Source: an uncultured Succinivibrio sp. (lineage in GTDB: Bacteria > Pseudomonadota > Gammaproteobacteria > Enterobacterales > Succinivibrionaceae). Taken from it: a stretch of DNA of 37,266 bases. Location of the stretch: assembly GCA_900754255.1 (NCBI GenBank), contig CAAECI010000033.1:1-37266 (forward strand), read 5' to 3'. A program made the translations under genes and the position numbers. The notes below the pieces were generated by a model. That model did not search any database. It was not told the origin of the DNA and saw nothing but the letters and a program-made list of their open reading frames with translations. The number at the start of each line of letters is the position of its first letter. Within the stretch, counting starts at the first letter, position 1. Positions 24,399 through 32,103 of the stretch are shown here, piece by piece.

Positions 24399-26039
24399 AT
24401 GGAAAATGTAACTCAAGGCTTGGCTGCAATTGACTGGGTCATCTTTGCAGTCTATGCGCTGATCATCGTCTCGGTAGGTCTTACCGTCGCCAGTAAAAAC
24501 AAGTCCAGCACCGAAGGATACTTCCTTGCCGGCAAATCTATTCCTTGGTGGGCCGTGGGAGCTTCCCTGATCGCCGCCAACATCTCCGCCGAACAGTTCA
24601 TCGGCATGTCAGGCTCCGGCTTTGCCATCGGTCTCGGTATCTCCGCCTATGAGTGGATGGCCGCCATCACCCTGATCCTCGTGGCCAAGTTCTTCATGCC
24701 CATCTTCATCGAGAAGGGCATCTACACCATTCCGGAATTCGTAGAAAAACGCTTTAACAAGACCTTAAAGACCATTTTGGCCGTGTTCTGGCTCTGCCTG
24801 TACATTTTTGTAAACCTGTCCTCCGTTTTGTACTTGGGCGGTACCGCACTGCAGATCATCATGGGCGTTCCCATGATGTACACCATCATAGGTCTGGCTT
24901 TGTTTGCCCTCGTATATTCCGTATACGGCGGTCTCAGCTCCGTGGTATGGACCGACGTTATTCAGGTAGCGGTTCTCATCATCGGCGGCTTTGCCACCAC
25001 CTATCTTGCCGTGAGCTTCGTCGGCGGTGATGCCGGCTTCTTCGGCGGCTTCAGCCACATGATGGATGTTGCCCCCGATCATTTCAAAATGATCCTCGAC
25101 AAGTCCAACCCTCAGTTCAATAACCTCCCCGGCATCAGCGTGCTCATCGGCGGTCTGTGGGTAGCAAACCTCTATTACTGGGGCTTCAATCAGTACATCA
25201 TTCAGCGTACCTTTGCCGCCAAGTCCCTAGATGAGGCTCAAAAGGGTCTGGCCTTTGCCGGCTTCTTAAAGCTCATCACCCCTCTCATCGTAGTGCTCCC
25301 GGGCATCGCCGCTTACGTGATCATCAACGATCCAGTTTTGCAGGAGCAGCTCTCCAAGGCTTACGGTGCCATTGTCACCAACCCCGACATCATGCCCAGC
25401 GCCGAGCATGCCGATAAGGCCTATCCTTGGGTTGCAAACTTCCTGCCCGTAGGCTTTAAGGGCTTGGTATTCGCCGCCTTGGCTGCCGCCATAGTCTCCT
25501 CCTTGGCCTCGATGCTCAACTCCACCGCCACCATCTTTACCATGGATATCTATAAGGAGTACATCGATAAGAACGCCTCCGAGCTCAAGCTGGTTAATAT
25601 CGGCCGCTTAACCGCCGTAGTGGCTTTGGTGATCGCCGTCTTCGTAGCTCCTATGCTCGGTGTCATCGATCAGGCCTTCCAGTACATTCAGGAATATACC
25701 GGACTCGTATCCCCGGGCATTCTCGCCGTATTCCTGACCGGTCTTTTCTATAAGAAGGCAACCGCCAAGGGTGCAATTTACGGCGTGCTCGCTTCCATCC
25801 CCATCGCTTTGCTCTTAAAGTTCCTGCCTTTGGACATGCCGTTTATGGATCAGATGATGTACACCTTTATCCTAAGCCTTGCCACCATAGTGCTGGTATC
25901 GCTTGCAAGCTCCGATAAAGATGATGACGACAACGCCATCGTACTTACGGGTAAGACCTTCAAAACCTCAGGCGGCTTCGCTGCGGCAGCCTATGCCATC
26001 ATGATCATCACTGCTGCGCTGTACGCACTCTTCTGGTAA
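24399..26039 (+). CDS. sglT: Sodium/galactose (glucose) symporter, SSS family
   Basis: This 546-aa inner-membrane symporter has about 14 helices. It follows the Vibrio parahaemolyticus vSGLT over its full length with very high similarity, from an N-terminus like GLAAIDWVIFAVYALII to a C-terminus ending ALYALFW. Conserved blocks include GASLIAANISAEQFIGMSG in the first core helix (sugar and sodium region), YYWGFNQYIIQRT, ADKAYPWVANFLPVG, AAAIVSSLASMLNSTATIF (the Ser pair near the Na2 site) and AFQYIQEYTGLVSPG. It should take up galactose or glucose with Na+. AGGA precedes the ATG. Control by CRP-like and LacI-type sites upstream fits a sugar transporter. No galactose catabolic genes are adjacent. 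Confidence 0.95.
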   Translation: MENVTQGLAAIDWVIFAVYALIIVSVGLTVASKNKSSTEGYFLAGKSIPWWAVGASLIAANISAEQFIGMSGSGFAIGLGISAYEWMAAITLILVAKFFMPIFIEKGIYTIPEFVEKRFNKTLKTILAVFWLCLYIFVNLSSVLYLGGTALQIIMGVPMMYTIIGLALFALVYSVYGGLSSVVWTDVIQVAVLIIGGFATTYLAVSFVGGDAGFFGGFSHMMDVAPDHFKMILDKSNPQFNNLPGISVLIGGLWVANLYYWGFNQYIIQRTFAAKSLDEAQKGLAFAGFLKLITPLIVVLPGIAAYVIINDPVLQEQLSKAYGAIVTNPDIMPSAEHADKAYPWVANFLPVGFKGLVFAALAAAIVSSLASMLNSTATIFTMDIYKEYIDKNASELKLVNIGRLTAVVALVIAVFVAPMLGVIDQAFQYIQEYTGLVSPGILAVFLTGLFYKKATAKGAIYGVLASIPIALLLKFLPLDMPFMDQMMYTFILSLATIVLVSLASSDKDDDDNAIVLTGKTFKTSGGFAAAAYAIMIITAALYALFW

Positions 26040-26063
26040 AGAAAAGCTAAAACGTACACTGCA

Positions 26064-26093
26064 AAAAAAAGCTCCGGAAACGGAGCTTTTTTT
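26064..26093 (+). terminator. Terminator after sglT
   Basis: A6-7 followed by GCTCCG (26071-26076), loop GAAA, CGGAGC (26081-26086) and T7 (26087-26093). A classical strong intrinsic terminator 25 bases after the stop; its A run makes it usable on the minus strand too. Confidence 0.92.
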
Positions 26094-26117
26094 GCGTCAA
26101 ATATCTCCAAGGCTTTA

Positions 26118-26131
26118 CCCCCGCCCCCCCC
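26118..26131. repeat. Cytosine tract (C5 G C8) upstream of the HD gene
   Basis: Five C, one G and eight C in a row stand out in a region of otherwise mixed base content, between the sglT terminator and the HD gene. Homopolymer tracts of this length can change in length during replication, and the other strand is G-rich. Confidence 0.5.
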
Positions 26132-26267
26132 AAAAAGCGTATCGTCGCTCAAGCTAAAGCCCAAAATTCCTACGCTCTATTTAGCGTCAACGACGGTGCT
26201 ATCCTATTTGCTTAGTATCTCTTTGCGCAAAAGGGCGTATCATTTACTAAATTCCAAGGAGTATGCC

Positions 26268-26765
26268 ATGCCCGATCTTGCCCTTATTGCCAAAAAAATG
26301 ATCACCCGATCTGCAGGAGATCATCACGATATCGAACATTTTATGAAGGTATATGCCTACGCCGATCTAATTTCAAGGCAGGAGATCACGGATGAAAGAA
26401 CGCGCTTTGTTACTCTGGCATCTGCGTTGGTGCACGATATAGCCTGTCCCAGCCTGCGTAAAAAATGCGGATCCTGTCCCCATCATGAGCAGGAGCTTTT
26501 AGGAGAGCCCTTAGCCCGTGAGCTTTTGCAGGAATGCAAGCTCTCTGAGGAGGTCGCCGATCGCATCTCCCATCTTGTGGGAATACATCACTCCTATGAT
26601 CGCATAGACGGGATCGATGCACAGATCCTGATGGAGGCGGATTTCATTGTCAACGCACAGGAGCAGGATCTTAATGCCTCCGAAGCCTTGAAGATGCGGA
26701 TGAGACTTTTTAAAACGCATGCGGGCATCGAGCTTTTGAACGATATTTTTGCCCTTGAGCCCTAA
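26268..26765 (+). CDS. HD-domain phosphohydrolase
   Basis: This 165-aa protein has the metal-binding HD pattern: His24, His56-Asp57 in ALVHDIA, the His107-His108 pair in GIHHSYD, and Asp125 in MEADFIVNA. Such small HD proteins are metal-dependent phosphohydrolases acting on nucleotides or related phosphates; the substrate is unknown. A loop after the HD pair carries three cysteines (Cys60, Cys67, Cys70, the last two as CGSC) followed by two His, which may bind a further metal or respond to redox. The ATG at 26268 has AGGAG about six bases upstream. A longer in-frame reading to 26196 has no such site. Confidence 0.83.
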   Translation: MPDLALIAKKMITRSAGDHHDIEHFMKVYAYADLISRQEITDERTRFVTLASALVHDIACPSLRKKCGSCPHHEQELLGEPLARELLQECKLSEEVADRISHLVGIHHSYDRIDGIDAQILMEADFIVNAQEQDLNASEALKMRMRLFKTHAGIELLNDIFALEP

Positions 26766-26824
26766 GTTCATTTTAGCGTGGATGCGTTTTCTAAGATGCT
26801 TTCGTATGGCAAGATCCTAGGTAG

Positions 26825-26854
26825 TTAACAATTTCTTATAAACAAGCTTTATAA
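26825..26854 (+). promoter_or_regulatory. Putative rfbA promoter
   Basis: TTAACA (26825-26830), 18 bases, then TTATAA (26849-26854), about 83 bases before the chosen ATG. Both boxes are partial matches. Confidence 0.4.
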
Positions 26855-26937
26855 AACTACCGCTTTCTGAAAAAATTACAGACATGGATTTTATGCATTT
26901 GCTTTTTAAGTGGAATGCAAAAAGTGAGATAGAAAAA

Positions 26938-27822
26938 ATGAAGGGAATTATTTTAGCCGGCGGAAGCGGCACTCGTCTTTATCCTCTGACCCGCGTCACC
27001 AGCAAGCAATTGTTGCCGGTCTATGACAAACCCATGATCTATTATCCCCTGTCGGTATTGATGCTTGCCGGCATTCGCGACATACTTATCATCTCCACCC
27101 CCGCCGATCTGCCTAAGTTTCACGATCTGCTCGGAAACGGAGACCACTTTGGGATCAAGCTCTCCTATGCCGAGCAGCCCTCACCCGACGGACTGGCTCA
27201 AGCCTTCATCATCGGCGAGCAATTCATCCATAAGGAGCCCTGCGCCCTTATTCTCGGTGACAATATCTTCTACGGCAATGGTCTGGGCAGGCAGCTGCGC
27301 GAGGCCGTAGAGAGTGCAGAGCAGGGGCGCTCCACCATTTTCGGCTACTATGTGGACGATCCCGAGCGCTTTGGCGTCGTGGAATTTGATAAAAATTTCA
27401 ACGCTCTCTCCATAGAGGAAAAGCCGCAAAAGCCTAAGTCCAACTATGCGGTGACCGGCCTTTATTTCTATGACGGACGCGTAGCCGATTTTGCCAAGCA
27501 GGTAAAGCCATCAGCTCGCGGAGAGCTTGAGATCACCACCCTAAATGAGATGTATTTAAAGGACGGATCGCTTAACGTACAGATCCTGGGACGCGGCTAT
27601 GCCTGGCTTGATACCGGTACCATGGAATCGCTGTATGAGGCCTCAAACTTCGTTCGCACCGTGCAACAGGCTCAGGGCTTGCCGGTATCGGTGATCGAGG
27701 AAATAGCCTACAGTAATAATTGGATCAGCAAGAAAATGCTGCTTGAGGCGGCAGAGCGCTTTGGCAAAAGCAGCTACGGCAAGCATTTAAAGGCCGTAGC
27801 CGAGGGGCGGGTAATGCGCTGA
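26938..27822 (+). CDS. rfbA: Glucose-1-phosphate thymidylyltransferase
   Basis: RfbA (RmlA) makes dTDP-glucose from glucose-1-phosphate and dTTP, the first step to dTDP-rhamnose and related sugars of surface polysaccharides. The protein (294 aa) has the nucleotide-binding start GIILAGGSGTRLYPLT, the motifs KQLLPVYDKPMIYYPLS, QPSPDGLAQAFIIGE and LGDNIFYG, and RGYAWLDTGT. All match the E. coli enzyme closely. I chose the ATG at 26938, where family members start; an in-frame ATG at 26884 would add 18 unrelated residues. The usual partners rfbB, rfbC and rfbD are not beside it. Confidence 0.95.
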   Translation: MKGIILAGGSGTRLYPLTRVTSKQLLPVYDKPMIYYPLSVLMLAGIRDILIISTPADLPKFHDLLGNGDHFGIKLSYAEQPSPDGLAQAFIIGEQFIHKEPCALILGDNIFYGNGLGRQLREAVESAEQGRSTIFGYYVDDPERFGVVEFDKNFNALSIEEKPQKPKSNYAVTGLYFYDGRVADFAKQVKPSARGELEITTLNEMYLKDGSLNVQILGRGYAWLDTGTMESLYEASNFVRTVQQAQGLPVSVIEEIAYSNNWISKKMLLEAAERFGKSSYGKHLKAVAEGRVMR

Positions 27823-27861
27823 CATCATTTAGCGCCTAAGCCTGAAAATACTAGGTATGCA

Positions 27862-27882
27862 AAGGCCCCCCATCAGGGCCTT
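27862..27882 (+). terminator. Possible terminator after rfbA
   Basis: AAGGCCC (27862-27868) pairs with GGGCCTT (27876-27882) around a 7-base loop. The tail GTTGT is only partly T-rich. It lies between the convergent rfbA and diguanylate cyclase genes. Confidence 0.5.
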
Positions 27883-27932
27883 GTTGTAATGCTGTTGCCG
27901 CACGAAGGCAACATTTTTTTGCGCTCAATAAC

Positions 27933-30725
27933 TCAAAGCATGCTTAAAAAGCCTTTGTCGGGCACATTAGCTACCGCGGTTTTTCTTTCGGGATCTATCT
28001 TTTTAACGTATAGGAACAGGATCTCGTTCCCCTCAGCAAAATCCTTAGCCGGAATGACCTCCGTCATTACGCGCTCATAGCCATCATGATATTTGCGGCG
28101 GTAAAAAATCTGAAAATGCCTGTTACCCGCCTTAAAATACACACCCACACCATTTAGCTTCTTAAACTCAGCCCGATCGTCAGGATGCACCAGATCCGAC
28201 TTTACAAGCCATTTAAAATGCTCCGAGAGCTTGCTCTTATATCCCTTGAGACCGGGATCGCCGAAGGTATCGCCGTTTATAACCTGGAAGGTATCCGAAG
28301 TAAGATTTAGCTTCAGGATCTCCTGATAGGAATCGCATAATACTTTATGCGCCTCCTGCTGACCGCGCCTATCCACCCCGCTCATGCTGTAATGAGCCGA
28401 CTTGGACTCGTACATTCTCTTTTCGGCAAGGGTATAGAGCTCCTTTACGTTGCAGTGAGGATTTTCTCTCTTGCTGGCATAGCCGTAGGCTATGGAAAGC
28501 CCGTCCACCTGCTGTCCGTGCCATGCGGCCATATTGTTTTCAAATTCAGCCACCACTTGTTGAAGCTCCTTGTCATCGCAATAGATCACGGCAGCGAACT
28601 CATCTCCGCCCGTACGGTAGATATTGCCATAGGTACCGAAGCTCTCCCGCATGCAACGGGCGGCTCCGATTATGAGCTCGTCACCTGCGGTATGCCCCTT
28701 GGTGTCGTTCGTAACCTTAAGACCGTTTACGTCAAGGGCGATGTAAATAAGATTGTCGCTATGAACCTCGTTTAATTTTTCGAGATCCTCCTCGTAGGCA
28801 TAGCGATTGTAAAGGCCGGTGAGCTCGTCGGTTTGGAGCTTGGCCACAAGCCTTTGCTCCTGCTTTTTCTCCGCATCATTGCTGCGCATGATGAAAAGTA
28901 CCTTGGTAGCCATACCCTCAGGATCTCGTTCCATAGCGATGAAGCTGGCGATGAACCAGCCTTGCTTGTGACCAAAGAGCTGTCTTACTATGTAGGGCTT
29001 ATCCCCAAGTCTTGAAGGTAATGTCGCAAGATCGGCAAATTCCAAGGCCTCGGCCCGACAGCTTTCTGATGCCACCTCGGTCATAAGAGCATTCATCATC
29101 TCAATTGTGCCCGTGCTGTGAAGCTCCGTGCCCTTACCCCTGCATCGGGCCCCGTATTCATACACATGATCGCCCTTAAGATCGATCACGTACATGCATT
29201 GATAAATATCGCAAAGGCTGTCAAGCACCGAGTAGTATTCTCTTTTGCTGGCCGAGGCGGCATTGAGAAGCGCCGTCTGCTTCTGCTCGTCACGAACTAT
29301 CTTATCCACATCATAGTGATAGCCGCTGAAAATATATCCGCCCTCGACCTTTTTGGCCGTGCCGCCGCAACGCACGTAACGTTCTCCCTTGTCAGGATGC
29401 AGCCACAGATAGGTATTTTCATCAAAAAAGCCCTGCTTCATGCGCTCGATGCTGTGCATAACGGAGGGCAGAGCCTCGGGCTTTATACGCCCGAACCAAT
29501 CATTGTAGCTTTGCTCGGGCGTGATCTTATCCGTATTAATTCCCAGGAGCTTTTTCATGATGGTATCTGCGAGCATGCGCGGCTTTTTATTCTCTATAAG
29601 CTCTATGGACCATGTCCCCATATTGGCCGAGGCCGTAATATTTTTGATCTTCAAAAGCTCGGCAAAGGCCTTGTGATTTTGCTCGTTAAAGATACAATTT
29701 TGCTCTTCAAGCTCGGCATTGTCCCTAGCAATTTCACGATTGATCCTATAGCTTTTAACCAACACATAGGCGGAGGTAAAAAGCAAAATGACAAAGATCA
29801 GAAAAACGGCTATGAGCGAGTTTTGTGTAAAGTCATTGATGATCCCCTCAAATGAGGAGGCGGGCAAAAAGAATACCAGCTTCCATTTCGTGCCCTCAAT
29901 ATTATTGGCAAAGACGCGCCCCTCTCCTTGTGGATCCTTGATTATGCGGGGACCGCTTAAGCTCTCGAGCCTGCTTTGCAACAGCGTCTTTTCCTGAGCC
30001 GACAGATTAAATCTGTTGAGCAATACGTCAAAGGAGAGATCCTTTATATATTCGCCGCCCATGGTGGTACACACCACCATATTGTTCTCATCCAAAACTA
30101 TGCCGTGGATCTTTTTACTGTACAGAAAGCTCTCCTTTTTGGAGGCAAAGACCTTATTGGCCTCAATATACCCGGTAATGACGCCGGCAATATTCCCCTC
30201 AAAGTAGAGCGGTGCGTAGAAATTCACGAGCGTGTCATTTGAGATCAGGGGATGAAAATTGCTCCATACTCCCGTATGCCCCTTCATACCCTCAATGTAA
30301 TACTCTCGATCGTAGGCATAAAAGGGAGAGCCTATATTCTTAACGTTCATTCCGTCGGGTCTTATATATTCAATCCCGTCAAAGGGCGTATACATTTCAA
30401 TATGCGAAATAGCCCCTACAGGATCCATTAAAACCTCGGATTTCAAATTTCTTGAAATGATCTGCGATGAGAATTTAATGCTCGATTTGGCATATTCAAC
30501 GGTATCGGCGATTTCACGTGAAATGTGATCAACCATTTGCGTGGCATGATGCTCTACGGCACGACTGACATAGCTTTTTTGCACTGCCAGATAAACAAAA
30601 AGAACCGCTAGGATCAAAAAACAGGCCAGAAAAATCACAATTCTTCTGACGGGATAAACATCTTTTTTGACCGCAACCGGCCTTTGCGGCAACTGAAAAT
30701 CTTCGTGATTGAACTTGCTTTCCAT
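27933..30725 (-). CDS. Membrane diguanylate cyclase with periplasmic sensor, PAS-like and GGDEF domains
   Basis: This 930-aa protein should make cyclic di-GMP from two GTP. A first membrane helix lies at about 28-50, followed by a periplasmic Cache-type sensor (about 55-310, with YIRPDGMNVKNIGSPFYAYDREYY) and a second helix at about 312-335. A PAS-like region follows (about 365-470), and a second sensor-like stretch lies at about 480-610. The GGDEF domain spans about 630-790, with DELTGLYNRY and an intact active site TGGDEFA at 705-711. The RxxD inhibitory site expected five residues before GGDEF is absent. About 120 residues follow GGDEF (about 805-925) and contain LVHPDDRAEF, a PAS-like hallmark. 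No EAL domain is present. The gene stands alone. Confidence 0.9.
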   Translation of the reverse strand: MESKFNHEDFQLPQRPVAVKKDVYPVRRIVIFLACFLILAVLFVYLAVQKSYVSRAVEHHATQMVDHISREIADTVEYAKSSIKFSSQIISRNLKSEVLMDPVGAISHIEMYTPFDGIEYIRPDGMNVKNIGSPFYAYDREYYIEGMKGHTGVWSNFHPLISNDTLVNFYAPLYFEGNIAGVITGYIEANKVFASKKESFLYSKKIHGIVLDENNMVVCTTMGGEYIKDLSFDVLLNRFNLSAQEKTLLQSRLESLSGPRIIKDPQGEGRVFANNIEGTKWKLVFFLPASSFEGIINDFTQNSLIAVFLIFVILLFTSAYVLVKSYRINREIARDNAELEEQNCIFNEQNHKAFAELLKIKNITASANMGTWSIELIENKKPRMLADTIMKKLLGINTDKITPEQSYNDWFGRIKPEALPSVMHSIERMKQGFFDENTYLWLHPDKGERYVRCGGTAKKVEGGYIFSGYHYDVDKIVRDEQKQTALLNAASASKREYYSVLDSLCDIYQCMYVIDLKGDHVYEYGARCRGKGTELHSTGTIEMMNALMTEVASESCRAEALEFADLATLPSRLGDKPYIVRQLFGHKQGWFIASFIAMERDPEGMATKVLFIMRSNDAEKKQEQRLVAKLQTDELTGLYNRYAYEEDLEKLNEVHSDNLIYIALDVNGLKVTNDTKGHTAGDELIIGAARCMRESFGTYGNIYRTGGDEFAAVIYCDDKELQQVVAEFENNMAAWHGQQVDGLSIAYGYASKRENPHCNVKELYTLAEKRMYESKSAHYSMSGVDRRGQQEAHKVLCDSYQEILKLNLTSDTFQVINGDTFGDPGLKGYKSKLSEHFKWLVKSDLVHPDDRAEFKKLNGVGVYFKAGNRHFQIFYRRKYHDGYERVMTEVIPAKDFAEGNEILFLYVKKIDPERKTAVANVPDKGFLSML

Positions 30726-30879
30726 CAGTGTCCAATGTTCCTAAAACAAGATTGCTCTTAATTTTTATTAAAGGCGGCAAGCTGCCGAGGTACATCAAAA
30801 TCAATAGAAGGTAAACATCTAAAAATGAGTAAAAAAAAAATAGCTGTTTAGACTAAAATCATGAATACGTAAAAGGATC

Positions 30880-30900
30880 TAACATCTAACCAAGATGTTA
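30880..30900 (-). terminator. Weak hairpin after rnd
   Basis: TAACATCT (30880-30887) pairs with 30893-30900 around a 5-base loop, about 55 bases past the rnd stop. The minus-strand tail (GATCCTTTT) is poor for a terminator. The rest of the 229-base gap 30726-30954 holds an A10 run near 30832 and no gene. Confidence 0.3.
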
Positions 30901-30954
30901 CGAGCTTTTAACCTTTTGAGCAATAAGCAAAGCCGTAATTTGTGCGTGCAGGCA

Positions 30955-32097
30955 CTAAGCAAAGGCCTTTTTAGGATCGCCTACGCACTCTTTCATCCAC
31001 CCTCTTTCAAGCAATGAGGGCTTGTTGACGGTCGCATTATAAAAATAATCGTTGATAATTTTTTTCGAGCATAAAAGCTCGGGCCTGATCCCCACTGCCT
31101 CGGCCTTGGCCGTAAGGAATTTTTTCAGCACTGCTCCGCGGCTTTGATCGGATCGCCCGGGCGCATAGGCATCATAGGGCGGCGCAAGCGGCGTCTCCTC
31201 CGTAAGCTTAAGCGATTCGGAGATCCATTGCAAAACGTCATCGCCGTGCTGACGTACCGCCTCACGATGCATGTGACTTGAGTACAGTCCCTGTCTGGTA
31301 GCGGGCGTAAGCTTGGCTAAATTTACGAGCGCCCTGCCCGTGATCACGCGATTTAGGGCCTCGTTATGCAGTACCGAATACTCATAACGCTTTTTACAGA
31401 GATAACGCAGGCGTAAGAGAAATTTTTGATCTAAGGCGTAGTCTCCGGCGCCTTGGACGCTCATATAGAGCTCCTCAGGCCTTACCTGCGCTGCAGCCTG
31501 TGTTGCCTTGTCCAGCATGGCCTCCAAAAACCAGGTAAAACGAATGTCATGCTCCTTGAAATTACGCATTCTGAAGGCATAAAGCCTGTCCAAATAGGCC
31601 ACGTCGCAGGCGGCATATTGCAGCTGCTCAGAATTTAAAGGACGAGAGAGCCAATCCGATCGCGTCTGACTTTTATCAAGCTCGATCCCAAGATCCTGCT
31701 TAAGCGTAGCCTGTAGCCCCTTCTGAAAATCCGCCCCCTCAAAGGCCGCAAGATATTGCAGATCCACAATACGTGCAGGCAGATTTTTTTTAAGCCCGGC
31801 CTTTTGCGCCTCACGGGATAACACCTCCAGATCCTCATCTCCCGAGAATAAGAGCACGGTAGCCTCAGTATCGCAAAGAGCCGCAATTACGGGAGCTATG
31901 TCCGTACGCAGGGGATCGAGAAGATAGCAGGTATCATTCAGCTTAAGCTGAACTAAGGCCAAGATGGGATAATAGGTCTTTACGCGGTCAAACTCGGTAT
32001 CAAGTCCGATGAAATCGTTTTCACCGCATTCTCTTATAAGCGCGGCCAACGCGGTCGTGCCGTGAGCCTCATCCGTGAGGCAATAGCGAACATCCAT
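30955..32097 (-). CDS. rnd: Ribonuclease D
   Basis: RNase D is a 3'-to-5' exonuclease that trims tRNA and other stable RNA precursors. The 380-aa protein carries the DEDDy exonuclease residues: Asp33 and Glu35 in GLDTEFDRVKTYYP, Asp89 in GDEDLEVL, and the Tyr and Asp of EQLQYAACDVAYLDRLY. It continues with HRDC-type helical domains in the C-terminal half. It follows fadD by six bases, the same neighbour order as in E. coli. No clear ribosome-binding site precedes the ATG, so translation may depend on coupling to fadD. Confidence 0.95.
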   Translation of the reverse strand: MDVRYCLTDEAHGTTALAALIRECGENDFIGLDTEFDRVKTYYPILALVQLKLNDTCYLLDPLRTDIAPVIAALCDTEATVLLFSGDEDLEVLSREAQKAGLKKNLPARIVDLQYLAAFEGADFQKGLQATLKQDLGIELDKSQTRSDWLSRPLNSEQLQYAACDVAYLDRLYAFRMRNFKEHDIRFTWFLEAMLDKATQAAAQVRPEELYMSVQGAGDYALDQKFLLRLRYLCKKRYEYSVLHNEALNRVITGRALVNLAKLTPATRQGLYSSHMHREAVRQHGDDVLQWISESLKLTEETPLAPPYDAYAPGRSDQSRGAVLKKFLTAKAEAVGIRPELLCSKKIINDYFYNATVNKPSLLERGWMKECVGDPKKAFA

Positions 32098-32103
32098 GAG
32101 AAT

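Noticed and set aside
29118..29855. A 245-codon plus-strand reading frame
   Set aside because: It lies wholly opposite the diguanylate cyclase gene, whose domains are clear; no motif or ribosome-binding site supports it.
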